In this document: in pieces, positions 1 through 9,395 of the stretch
How positions within the stretch are numbered: the first letter of the stretch is position 1
How the letters are laid out: every line of letters begins with the position of its first letter
Assembly (NCBI GenBank): GCA_000316135.1
Contig: JH993804.1
Span: 3,662 to 26,798 of the forward strand
Source: Trachipleistophora hominis
Lineage: Eukaryota > Microsporidia > Pleistophoridae
DNA: 23,137 nucleotides
Direction: 5' to 3'
The notes under the pieces: generated by a model
Seen by the model: the letters and a program-made list of their open reading frames with translations, nothing else
Told to the model about the DNA's origin: nothing
The model's database searches: none
Position numbers and translations under genes: made by a program

Positions 1-631
1 GGATGGCAGGAAGAAAAATTACATTTTTTGCCATGAATTTCTTCAACGATGTAAACAGAGCAATGTAACTGATGAAACGAAACAAAATTCTAACGAAAAA
101 TGTAGATGTAAAGGAACCGATAAACGTGAAGGAAAGGTTTGTAAAATTGAGTGGAAATCAAAAGGCGAGTTGGGTCAATACACCAGCGATTCAATGGTAA
201 TGAATGCGGTCTCAATAAGCAATAAATCGGATAATGCTGGTTTATACGGTAGAAAAATACTATCAAGAGTAAGAAATACAGATACATTGAAATGCACAAA
301 AGAACAGATAAGTAACGCTCGAGTAATAGGACAGTTTAATAACGAGTTTATCATAATAAAGAACGAACATAATGTTTTCATAATTGATCAACATGCCATA
401 CATGAGAGGATACGATTAGAAAAATATGTGAGTATTGCAACGATAAAAGGTACGAATTATGACCTTGAAGCGTTAAAAGAGAAAGCATGTAAGGGAGCAA
501 TAAAATTTAAAGACAGGCTGAATATTTATAAAATGAAAGAAATGGTAAGATGGTATCGTTACCTGAAGTATCCCTTTATTTGTTGCCATGGTCGACCTAC
601 AATCGTGTACATAGGAAGAATACAAGAATAG
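1..631 (+). CDS. MLH3: MLH3-like MutL homologue, C-terminal endonuclease part (5' end outside window)
   Basis: MutL homologue of the MLH3 type, the partner of MLH1 in mismatch repair and meiotic crossover resolution (family knowledge). The frame is open from base 2 with no stop and no obvious start, so the gene enters from the left edge; the codon at 170 is TTG inside the open frame, not a start. The metal-binding motif DQHA-x2-E-x4-E is intact (IIDQHAIHERIRLE, D at base 386). It is followed by ACKGAIKFKD (MLH3 has ACHGAIKFND-like here) and, near the end, PFICCHGRPT (the C-x-HGRP motif, bases 584-598). The protein stops 10 residues after that motif, as is usual. Odd: only about 22 residues separate the DQHA block from ACKGAIKF, where animal MLH3 has well over 100, so the regulatory subdomain of the C-terminal domain is almost absent. 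The ATPase half is not in this window. An AATAAA lies just after the TAG stop. Confidence 0.85.
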   Translation, partial: DGRKKNYIFCHEFLQRCKQSNVTDETKQNSNEKCRCKGTDKREGKVCKIEWKSKGELGQYTSDSMVMNAVSISNKSDNAGLYGRKILSRVRNTDTLKCTKEQISNARVIGQFNNEFIIIKNEHNVFIIDQHAIHERIRLEKYVSIATIKGTNYDLEALKEKACKGAIKFKDRLNIYKMKEMVRWYRYLKYPFICCHGRPTIVYIGRIQE

Positions 632-1377
632 GCATTATAAATAAAACGTGTTCCATAATTCATATTTTTTATTCAAACACTGCACTTATAACACATTTAG
701 AATGTTTTGACACCGCCACGCTATTTTATATGCCTATAAATTATTTACACATTGTTATATTTAGACAAGTTGATGATAGATTCGTATCAAACCTCAATAA
801 TAAGTCATTGAAACGGATATATTTCTATAAAAGTAGACTGTTTACCATGTGTAAAAATATTTACATATAAATAACATTCCTATTCGCCTCAATGTCACGT
901 TAAGTACATTATCTTCATAATTACTAAAAATTACATATATTTGAGCGATTACCGCCTTAATCACGGGTTCAAAACGGAAACATAGAAAATAATAACGAAT
1001 GATTGACGTGTAAATACACGGTTAATTCTATTATACAGTGAACTCAAAAGACGAATGAGATGATTGATATGATAGTAAAAGACACTTTTTATAGAAAACA
1101 ATACCATGTACGTATGAAAGACCAAGCAATGAGAATATGTATGAATGCTATTATTCCTATTGATTTTAATGTAACAGAATCTACGGGAAAATACTATCCT
1201 GTTTATCACTAGAGCTGTATGAATACCAAAATAATCACGTTAGACGATCATAAAATGTTACTTTAACTTTATTGTTTGCTAAAACAAGATTAACTTTATT
1301 TAACGTTCTCTGCTATAACACATCAAAAACATCAGCGCGTAATTTTGCGTATGAAGATCTTTTTCTCACTAACATAT
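632..1377. other. Intergenic AT-rich spacer, no gene seen
   Basis: Short ORFs here (for example 961-1209 on the minus strand) are low-complexity I/Y/F/N-rich translations with no family resemblance. They look like chance ORFs in AT-rich DNA. No tRNA B-box or rRNA motif was found by eye. Confidence 0.6.
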
Positions 1378-1524
1378 TTATTTTTTACTCTTCTCATTCA
1401 ATACAACGGGTTCATCGATTAACACACACTTGAAAAGCGGTATAGATGCATATCCACGAGCCTTCCTGTAACACGGCATGGATGGCGGTTTAAAGCCCGC
1501 ATACACAAGCACAACACCAGACAT
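1378..1524 (-). CDS. Possible 48-aa small protein
   Basis: An ATG-initiated frame on the minus strand, immediately preceded by an in-frame TAA, gives 48 residues starting MSGVVLVYAGFKPP and ending VVLNEKSKK. The local base composition is clearly less AT-rich than the flanks and resembles the neighbouring coding regions. Residues are well mixed (V, P, C, R, Y, K), unlike the chance ORFs nearby. It lies about 100 bp beyond the stop of the GLTSCR1-domain gene on the same strand, with an AATAAA between them. No CCC triplet was noticed just upstream. I do not recognise a family. It could be a genuine small protein, a terminal fragment of a decayed gene, or chance. Confidence 0.45.
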   Translation of the reverse strand: MSGVVLVYAGFKPPSMPCYRKARGYASIPLFKCVLIDEPVVLNEKSKK

Positions 1525-1624
1525 GCCTTATCAAATCAATTCACAGTAAAATAAATATTTTATTCAAATACAAAAATACCCTACGAATAAAAAATACGTT
1601 GACCGGCTTACCATCACGCAATCA

Positions 1625-2359
1625 TCATTCTCTATGTGTCTCTAATCGCAGCTTAACCTTCGTATCCTTCATCTTAGCACTTTTCACGTTCAACTTAACG
1701 ATTGAGCTGCTCTTTTTCCGCCTTTTGGGCGCCGCGCTCTTTCTCGGTTTTCGTTTACGCTCTTTCAAATACTCGCTCAGCCTGCTCGTCACGAACTTCT
1801 GCTCCTCGGTCAGAAGAAGGTCTATAACAATGTTATCATCATTCACGCATTCATAATCATGCAGCGTACGTCCTATCCGCTGTGTAACCTCTTTGATCTC
1901 GTCCATCAGTTTGTCGTTGTCGTTCGCGTATCGAAAGAGCAAGTCATCGTAGGACGGCGCGTTATAGATATGATACGGTAGCAGATACTCATAAACGTGC
2001 TTGGTGTTCTCAAACGGTCTTATGTCTGGATGTGTGAGCTGATATTGGTCCTTGTACAAAAAATTTAGAATTCTTTCTCTTCGGCAGATGATATGGTCGA
2101 TATTATCCACCAAACTGGCACTCTGTTCAGTCCTGTCAGACAGAAAGGCATCTGCGTCGTGCTCGTCCACCATGTTCTTTCGTGAGCCGCTGTGAGAGCG
2201 GCCCGCCCAGTTGTGTGCACCGCTGATGTCCATTGATGAGTGCTGCTTTTTTTTTCTTCCTCTTCTGCTCATGTGTGCCTTTTGGGCATGTGATGATGGC
2301 CCATCCACTTTTTCGTTGCTATTTTTTCGTTCCTTGGTCGATTTTGTGGTCAAATTCAT
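1625..2359 (-). CDS. GLTSCR1/BICRA-domain protein, probable SWI/SNF-type remodeller subunit
   Basis: 244 residues. Residues about 93-173 resemble the GLTSCR1 (BICRA/BICRAL) conserved region: a helix, then HPDIRPFENTKHVYEYLLPYH, matching the family pattern 'hPDy-PF-s-eda--rLLPYHv', then a long charged helix. In animals this domain anchors the protein in the non-canonical BAF complex, and fungi carry domain relatives. A nuclear chromatin role here is inference. The N-terminus (1-62) is disordered and basic with an RRGRKKK patch; the C-terminus (199-244) is very basic (KERKRKPRK..PKRRKK), suiting nuclear import or nucleic-acid contact. Start choice: the first ATG (2359) has GGG about 20 nt upstream. 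The ATG at 2272 (M30, MSRRGRKKK) has CCC 11 nt upstream, matching the CCC rule seen elsewhere here, so a 215-aa product is possible. An A9 tract (2247-2255) encodes KKK near the start and could hide a frame error. Confidence 0.7.
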   Translation of the reverse strand: MNLTTKSTKERKNSNEKVDGPSSHAQKAHMSRRGRKKKQHSSMDISGAHNWAGRSHSGSRKNMVDEHDADAFLSDRTEQSASLVDNIDHIICRRERILNFLYKDQYQLTHPDIRPFENTKHVYEYLLPYHIYNAPSYDDLLFRYANDNDKLMDEIKEVTQRIGRTLHDYECVNDDNIVIDLLLTEEQKFVTSRLSEYLKERKRKPRKSAAPKRRKKSSSIVKLNVKSAKMKDTKVKLRLETHRE

Positions 2360-5300
2360 TTTTTTATTTTATTTCGTTACCCTTCATCTTTTTTTTATTT
2401 TTATATAAAAAATGGTTCAAGCGCAATTTCTTTATGAAGGAACGGAAAACAAGTAGAATTTGAAAATTAAAAAAATGCTAAAATGATAAAAAGCAGAATT
2501 TTTTGGCGGTTCTTAACAAGATATAGAGAAGGATTAATGAATTGGTAGAAAAAATTTGACTGGCAAGCGCGATAATTTAATTCTCAGTTAACTTTTTCAG
2601 TGATCTACGTTGTACTTTGATTAAAGTTCGTGGAAATACTCGATTTTGTGTTTGAGATCAGCAACGGTAAGCACCTAATCACATGAGCTATGAAACTTTG
2701 TGAGGAATAAAGCAGTTTTACCACTCGGAATGTTGAAAGATCTAGAAATGGTAAAATAGTGATTGTAAAGTAAAAAACTAAGAGATAATTATTTTGATGG
2801 ACAGGGCTGTCTTCGTGGCAAAAATAAACGATTCGTTTTTTACTTTAATTTAAACATATTGAACTAAAACCATACGCAACGATAATGCTGAACTGTAAAA
2901 CGTGTGATTATTCACTCTATATGTATCAGGATAATGTATCATATGGCGATAACAATACAAAAAATATAATTTAAAGCAGATTTGCGCATTATAAGACTTA
3001 TTTTTAATTCTAACGAGGCCCTTGATAACATTACAGAACTCACTGTATAAAAAATATAAAATACATATTAATTTAAAATTTTTAATTATTTTGGCATCGT
3101 TGTAAACCGTAGAATAAATCGTTGGATTTATGTAAAATTGTTGTTTTATCAAATTTTAATGCTAACCTTTTGTTTTTAGTGCTCCAATGTAAAGCATGCG
3201 GACTGCTTTATGTGTGTTTGTCCCTTTTTACAAAGTATAAAAAAATTTTGGCGTTTTATCAATAGTAGTATGAGAGGGAGAATGAGCAACCAGATACTTG
3301 CTGATATTACACTTAGTATAAATTATGAACTAAATACACTATTTTTTATCATACGGTGTATTCAACTGTTTAGTAATTACTATTCCATGTGTTTGTATAA
3401 ATGTTATTGTCTTGATCCTATGAAACGTAATGCTTTGCTTAAAAGAACGCCTTTTCATATACGACGTATTTAATTACGAATTACATGTATGACTACTAAA
3501 GCTTAAGGTGTGTGTACAGTGCTCTAACGCTTTTAAGCGCTACGTTTGTCATTTTATATATGAATCGTAAGACAATTAAATGTTCGCTAATTAATGGGGA
3601 GCATTCAAAAATCGAGTATGATTATTTAAAAGCCAATGGTACTAATGCTATTTGAATAGATTTGTATGCAAATTCTACACGTGAGCTATTCGTGGCGATT
3701 TTTGTAAGCAACACGGGTTTATTAATCATTAAACCGATGACAAATGAAATACTGCGATTATTTACGCACATAGAGATTAGATAATTGCTAATATTTTCTG
3801 TTACCATTCAACTTTCGTTTTGATAGACTGTCAATATGACCTAACACGTCAGCGTTAATTAATCAATTATTTTTTATGTAAATATGAAAAATATTGTATT
3901 AAAAAATATAAAAGGTTACTTGTGCTGCGTTAACCTCGAGGTACATCTAGTGTTGTTATCTAATTGCTATATACAAATAGGAAAAATCGAATATGTCAAT
4001 TCATTCTATAACATTCAAGCACAATTAAAGTGATTCTTGATACTTTTTATAGAGTTTCTTTTTTGAATACTACTCTGCTATCTACAACAAGTTACGACTG
4101 TAAAAGACTTATTTCATGGTTATATGATTACTTTAGGAAGATAAATTGGTGAGACGTTCATAATACGTACTGAAATAGCTTTTAAAAAATGTGTTTCTTT
4201 CTATCTGTCGTTGCTGTCATAAAATTTATTCGTGGATAAAATGTAAAATGATGGTCGCTTGTATCAAGTAGTTAACACAAAAATACTAGTTTATTATCGA
4301 TTGGTATTTAAGTTTCTACCAAATTTACATGTTTTTTACATCAAAACGCGTTCATTAGTACTTTTGTAGAATTTAATTGCACATTTGTTCCATTCTATAA
4401 TATGAATTTAATTTTAACGTATTCTGTTACAATCAACATAACCTATGTGTCCTTCCGGCATCCAATAATGATAGAATAGTAGAACTTTTACTGTAAATAT
4501 TTTTGTTTAGTATGCAATCAATGATCTAATTTTTGTTTTATAACAACTTTCTGCTATGTTAAAAGGCGGCATTTTCCTTTCTAAAGTGATTTTTATTAAT
4601 GGCTACTAATAACTTTTATTTGTGTTTAATATCGACATTTAAAGCCCAGTAACTTTGTTAAGTTACTTTTAAACATTTTCCAGTACGAATTAGTTCATTT
4701 TTAAAATTTTGTTTTTGTATAAGCACAGAATCATCAATTGTTTTCTTCTAAAGAATACATAATATCCAGAACAATATGAAACAAACACAGTGCTTTATAA
4801 ATGTTAACATGAATCAACAATTTGGTGAACTCGTTTCCTCAAAACACTCTGCCGTAGAACGCGGATGTGAAACTTGTTATTCATTGTCCTTAATCATTTC
4901 AAAAGATAGCTAACATGTGACATAGTATCAATTTTTGTTGCCAAGAAGACGTGATAGTTCTCTCAGTCGATTCAAATCAAATGGTGTCAACCATCTGAAC
5001 GTATTAAAATAAGCTTATTAGGTAGTATATTTGTTCAATGAGGTTTCTTATATTTGAACATAATAATTCAAATACATTTTATTATTTGATTTGAATGCTT
5101 CACATTTCTCCTCTTATAGAACAGAATTCTTGATATCAGAGCAGTGACTGAAATGAGCAGCCTATATAACTAACCAAAATGTTATTTGAAGTTAAATTGG
5201 GTAGTATTGGCTAAATTTTTATTAAACAACATTTTATTTTATGATACAGCTTCTATTCTGTGTATTGTACAGGATAAATACTATCGTTCTAAATCATGAT

Positions 5301-5847
5301 CACCTGTCTATAGTAACGACTCCTAAACAGCCCCGTGAATTAAAGGCGTCGAGCAACAAATCTATCGGACATCTAGTTCAAATTACTTATTGATGGTTCT
5401 AATAACCGTATGCTTTTACAATGACAGGAGACAAGCAGTACAGGTTTGACTACAGGATTAATAAAAACATGCCAATGACCAAATGTCATTGCTAAACAAG
5501 TCGCGGAAGAAGTATTCAACAAATGAGCTCATATATGTGGTCAAAAAATAGGAGTGACCATATAAAAGAAAATTAAATATGAATTGAAAAGTGATAGGAC
5601 ATACAACGCATTACTTAAACTTACATTTAATTTTAATAACATGAAACTCTCACTATGAACTTAAACATTGTGTTTGGTCTGACAATTTAGAACTCATATT
5701 TTGTTCTTTATCCTGATCGTTATTGCAGTTCGTATTTTTTTCTTCGACAGAATTTGTAAAAAAAACAACATTATCTCCTGATATGTCGAAATTACATCTT
5801 GAATTTATTATTTTTTTGCATATATCGTGTAGCTCAACAATAATATT
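2360..5847. other. Long AT-rich intergenic region, no supported gene
   Basis: About 3.5 kb with no ORF that looks coding. The longest frames (2850-3152 minus, from TTG; 3210-3473 plus; 3622-3807 minus) have no recognisable motif and the I/Y/F/N bias of chance translations. It holds a few perfect hairpins (4648-4667; about 5050-5098, in AT-rich sequence) and a slightly GC-richer patch around 5320-5510 with a 24-residue ATG frame at about 5420. Nothing here supports an RNA gene or mobile element. Confidence 0.6.
4648..4667. repeat. Perfect 8-bp hairpin
   Basis: AGTAACTT, a 4-nt TGTT loop, then AAGTTACT. It is isolated in AT-rich intergenic DNA, so it may be chance or a cruciform-prone site. 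No flanking T-run or promoter element was noticed. Confidence 0.5.
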
Positions 5848-6531
5848 CTAATTACTTCTGTAAAAACACTCAATTTGGCTAATAGTATTTAACAGGGCAT
5901 TCGATAACGCTGAAAATTGCTTGCTCTTTTGTTCTTTGCTCGAATGGTTTGCCATTTGATTCAAATTTTCGTATTGATCGTAAATTTTGTCTTGTAAATT
6001 CTTATAATTTTCAATATTAATACGTATTTCGCTAATTAGCTTGTGATTATGTTTCTGAATAACAGAAAGAGAATAGATAAAATCCGTGAACAAAGATAAA
6101 AAAGCGTAAAGGCTGGCGATTTGGTTGGTTAATGGATGGACATGTTTTTTGTCGCATATCAGTGCGTTCTTTGCTCCTTCTACTAATGCTCTGTGATTAC
6201 ATAAATCAGAAATTGAACGATGCAAAACCACTAATTTTGCTGAGTAATGTCCATGTTTGTTGTATTTCACTTGAAGTTTATGGCTAAGTTTGTCATAGTT
6301 CATATTTTTAGCCATAAGATAATTGGCCAGACTGAAAATTGAACGATTTGTAAAGCGAAAATTCTTTAGTAGGCTTTCAAAATCCGTCAACATATTTTCA
6401 TACGATGAATCGTTAATTACTTCTTTTTTACTATTTACTTGCAACTCATTGTTATCCTTCAGCCTCTTTTGCTGTGTAACGAGTGTCGAACATAAAGGAT
6501 TAATTAATAAAAAGTAGCCTAAAAGTTCCAT
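5848..6531 (-). CDS. Helical protein with signal-peptide-like start, unrecognised
   Basis: 227 residues, ATG start. The N-terminus MELLGYFLLINPLCSTLVTQ has a hydrophobic core (about residues 3-16) followed by polar sequence, compatible with a secretory signal peptide. The rest is predicted by eye to be mostly helical and charged, with heptad-like stretches (about 88-110 and 160-215) and one more hydrophobic segment (ASLYAFLSLFTDFIYSLSVI, about 138-158) that could be a buried helix or a membrane span. No conserved enzyme motif is visible. A TATATAAATAG element lies roughly 15-25 nt upstream of the ATG. It stands alone, with more than 2 kb of non-coding DNA on one side and nearly 2 kb on the other. 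Possibly a lineage-specific secreted or endomembrane protein. The frame is intact, including an A6 tract. Confidence 0.75.
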   Translation of the reverse strand: MELLGYFLLINPLCSTLVTQQKRLKDNNELQVNSKKEVINDSSYENMLTDFESLLKNFRFTNRSIFSLANYLMAKNMNYDKLSHKLQVKYNKHGHYSAKLVVLHRSISDLCNHRALVEGAKNALICDKKHVHPLTNQIASLYAFLSLFTDFIYSLSVIQKHNHKLISEIRINIENYKNLQDKIYDQYENLNQMANHSSKEQKSKQFSALSNALLNTISQIECFYRSN

Positions 6532-7890
6532 CTTTTTTCAATATATTTTCTATTTATATATTTGATCTGATAAAAAAGTTGTTTCTTCTACAATGAATCT
6601 CAATCATTACAATTGATATCGAAAGATGAAAATTATATTATGTTTCGTTCAAATAACTATAAAATGATGACAATATAAGATTATGTACTATATAATGTAC
6701 ATTAAAACTGAAGAAATACTTCTTAATATACCGGCAAACTTTTAAATTCGAAGACGGTATTAAAGGATTATGAGTCAATATTAACTGGTGATCAACTAAA
6801 ATTAAATTCTATTCCTATACATATAATGGAATGTAAAAGGAATGATTCATCATAAAATAGGAATAAAAATATACAACATCTCGTTTTTACTTGTGAATTT
6901 ATGCGTATATCTTTCGTTCTACATCAAAGGACAAGTTGGTAACGTATTACTTCTAGCGCATAGAATACGTAAAAATGTGAGAAACACCGCCAAGCTAGGA
7001 CATTGATAAAAACGCTGACCATACAAATAGGACATTTAAATATCTAGAAAAGTCTATCAGCTAAGTTTTAAGCTATTTGTAGCCTGCTAGGTAGTTAAAC
7101 GTAAATATTGAACCTATCTAACAAATTGAATATTTTTATTGTACTTACTATGGAATGAAAGATAACAATTCGATGACTCTTTCATGGACACGGTTTTTTT
7201 CTATTACAGATACGATAAAAAGTAGAATATAAACTATTGAATTGTTAAGTTTGCAATAAACAATTAAACAACAAAACAGCTAAAATCTATTCCGAAATCG
7301 TAGGTTATAAAATCTCCAAATAATTTTTAGCTGGTAGAGGCATCGGAACCGATAAATTAGATTTAGTGCAATGGAAGTGTGATGAAGTAATAGTAATGAA
7401 CAATCAGATTTTTAAGAGGTCTGGGGATCTATATGACAGCACACGACTTTGAAATGAAACAACCGATGGGTGGAACGGGGAAAGTCGCTGAACCTTTTTA
7501 TAATTAAATTTTCTTACATGAGTAAACAGAACCTGAATAGAACAATGTATTAATTCTAAAAAGAGAAGAAATTATATTTTTAAAAATTATTAATCCTCAT
7601 TAAAACATTAAATAAAGTATCCTCTGTATGGGACAATATTAAATAAATTATTTAATTAATATCATGTTTATAACGCAAATAACTCGGTTTACATACAATA
7701 AAACGCTTTTATGAACCTTATAGTGAGAGTAAGACATTACTTATGTTTCTTGAAACAAAAATACTTGATTTTTAGGTTAAAATATAGATGTGCCACGTCA
7801 TAAGAGTTTCCCTTTTTGAAAAAGAATTTTTCCAATGGTTTTTTTTACGAACAGGTAGGTTTATTTAACATCATACACTCCACACTATTT
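6532..7890. other. AT-rich intergenic region, no gene seen
   Basis: No ORF with coding character and no recognisable RNA gene. The 7816-8019 plus-strand ORF begins here but runs into the hairpin-rich island and has no family signature. Confidence 0.6.
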
Positions 7891-8085
7891 TATAAATCTA
7901 CCGTTCTGACCAAATTGGTCCCCCATAGCCTTGCGCAGGCCTTCGGGATGCTTGAAGGTCCGATAACATCCCCATTGACGTTGTCATGTCAATATAACCG
8001 AGAGTATGACCACCGTTAGAGTCTTATACTCTCACCGCGTAGCTTCCAGTTGCGCATCTATCCAGATCGTAGAGAACTAATTTTT
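7891..8085 (+). ncRNA. Candidate small structured RNA gene (about 160-175 nt)
   Basis: A GC-richer island in AT-rich DNA with consecutive inverted repeats: GACC/GGTC (7908-7920), GCCT/AGGC (7928-7940), GGCCTTC/GAAGGTC with one G.U (7938-7960), ATTGAC/GTCAAT (7974-7993), and GAGAGTAT/ATACTCTC (8000-8033) with an inner GAC/GTC. On the plus strand TATAAAT (7891-7897) precedes the island and a T5 run (8081-8085) follows it, the layout of a small Pol III transcript (external TATA, oligo-T stop). No match to 5S, U6, tRNA, SRP or RNase P RNA signatures was recognised. Strand and ends are inferred only from the TATA/T5 arrangement. It could instead be a decayed mobile-element fragment. Confidence 0.4.
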
Positions 8086-8516
8086 CCAGTGATACATAAA
8101 AGATACGACATTCAAAAAGCGAAGGGAAAGCCGAAGGTGGTGAAAATGCATGAGACGTATGCGAACTTACGTTCATAACTGAAATATGTCTAAGGATCAA
8201 GAAATAAATTAGCACCTATGTATGCTAGAACAGATCATTTAACTGCTAAAGACTTTTCTCCGTCGTCGCAAAAAGGCCAAATCAAGCTAGACAAATGGTT
8301 TTTATGTTCAGTATATTTCTGTAAATTAATATGTAACACTAGAGAGATATGCTAAGGAATGTATTCATTAACACTAGGATGTTTTATTTCAGGTAAAAAT
8401 AAACTAAAAAAGAACTAACATAATATCATGGTGATCTAAGAAAATAAACATATTGAACAATTCGTAATTGGCCTATAAAACCAAAATAGTATTCTTACTA
8501 TTAATTATTTAATTAA
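8086..8516. other. Intergenic AT-rich spacer
   Basis: No coding-like ORF. The minus-strand frame at 8024-8215 overlaps the structured island and looks like chance. Confidence 0.55.
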
Positions 8517-9380
8517 CTAAAGCTGTTCATACAAAGCCACGAGTACATCGTTCTCAGCAAAAATCTCTGTTAAATTTGTTTCCTTGCTGTAACACTGCCC
8601 TATTATGTAAAATTTATTCTGATAGCTGTCTACAACAAAATATTGAGGATCATTAGACTTACTGCGACAAACAATACTCTTCAATATATACTCCTTATTA
8701 TGAACCTTCATAAACTTCCAAAAGTTGGAAAGATGTTGACGTTTTGCGGTACAATAAACATATATTTTTTGTAAAGGCAAACATTCTTGTTCACTAAACC
8801 TCCTTGTAGCATGTTTTACGTGACCCTTATTTTTCTCAACTTTTGCTGGTATTTTACCATAATTTTGTACACCTTGTATTTTTTTCATATATTCTGGGTC
8901 GTATTTGTAGAGAAAATAGTTGCTCACCAACTTTCGATCTTTTATAGTGGTCATAAGCAAGTGAATAAAATGACTAAGACTATATTTGTCGTTATCATCC
9001 CATGGTATTTGACTATTTTTGTTCAATAAATTAATAAGTTTTTCCACATCTGTATTGATATCAAAGTACCTTCCCTCATTTTCGTCCATCTTATTATATA
9101 TCGATTTTAAAATAAATTCGACATCCTCAGTTTTTGTAGCTTTTAACTTTTTTTATGAACTCCTTGAAATTCTTTAAGTTATAAAAAGCCTGTAATACTG
9201 ATGTTATCGAATTATTATGGTCTTTTTGAAGTAAAAAACACGGCCTATAGACCAAAAACATCCAATCTGTTTGTGTTACCGTCTCAGATTCTTCGATAAT
9301 AGCTTCTTTTTCATAAAGTTGATCTACTGTATTCGATTCGATAAGTTCTTCCACGATCTTTGAGTTTTCAATATCGGCAT
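8517..9380 (-). pseudogene. Decayed, catalytically dead ubiquitin-specific protease (USP/UBP) relic
   Basis: Two minus-strand frames together read like a short USP. The upstream frame (9354-9127) has NNSITSVLQAFYNLKNFKEFI, aligning with the USP Cys-box 'NTCYxNSxLQ', but Asn (codon 9211-9213) replaces the catalytic Cys. The downstream frame (ending at 8517) has YSLSHFIHLLMTTI, like 'QQDAxEFLxxLL', then YILKSIVCRSKSNDPQYFVV and FYII, like the His-box 'Y.L..V..H.G...GHY....', with Gln (codon 8643-8645) where the catalytic His belongs; the last residues VALYEQL mimic the 'LFYE' end. The frame changes by one extra base at an A7 tract (T7 at 9148-9154); the downstream frame is open across the first frame's stop. 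The 9354 codon is GTG. The likely original ATG (9380, with CCC at 9393-9395) is in yet another phase relative to the Cys-box frame, so a second indel lies near the start. The fingers region is missing. Best read as a pseudogene; an expressed pseudoenzyme is less likely. Confidence 0.65.
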
Positions 9381-9395
9381 TTTTTCACAATTGGG

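Noticed and set aside
961..1209. 82-aa minus-strand ORF
   Set aside because: Low-information translation with no similarity and no start context.
3210..3473. 87-aa ATG ORF on the plus strand
   Set aside because: No motif, a bias to I/Y/C/F residues typical of AT-rich chance ORFs, and no start signal.
5050..5098. Overlapping 8-bp inverted repeats (TATTTGAA/TTCAAATA, ATTCAAAT/ATTTGAAT)
   Set aside because: Built almost only of A and T, so likely chance in this composition; no flanking features.
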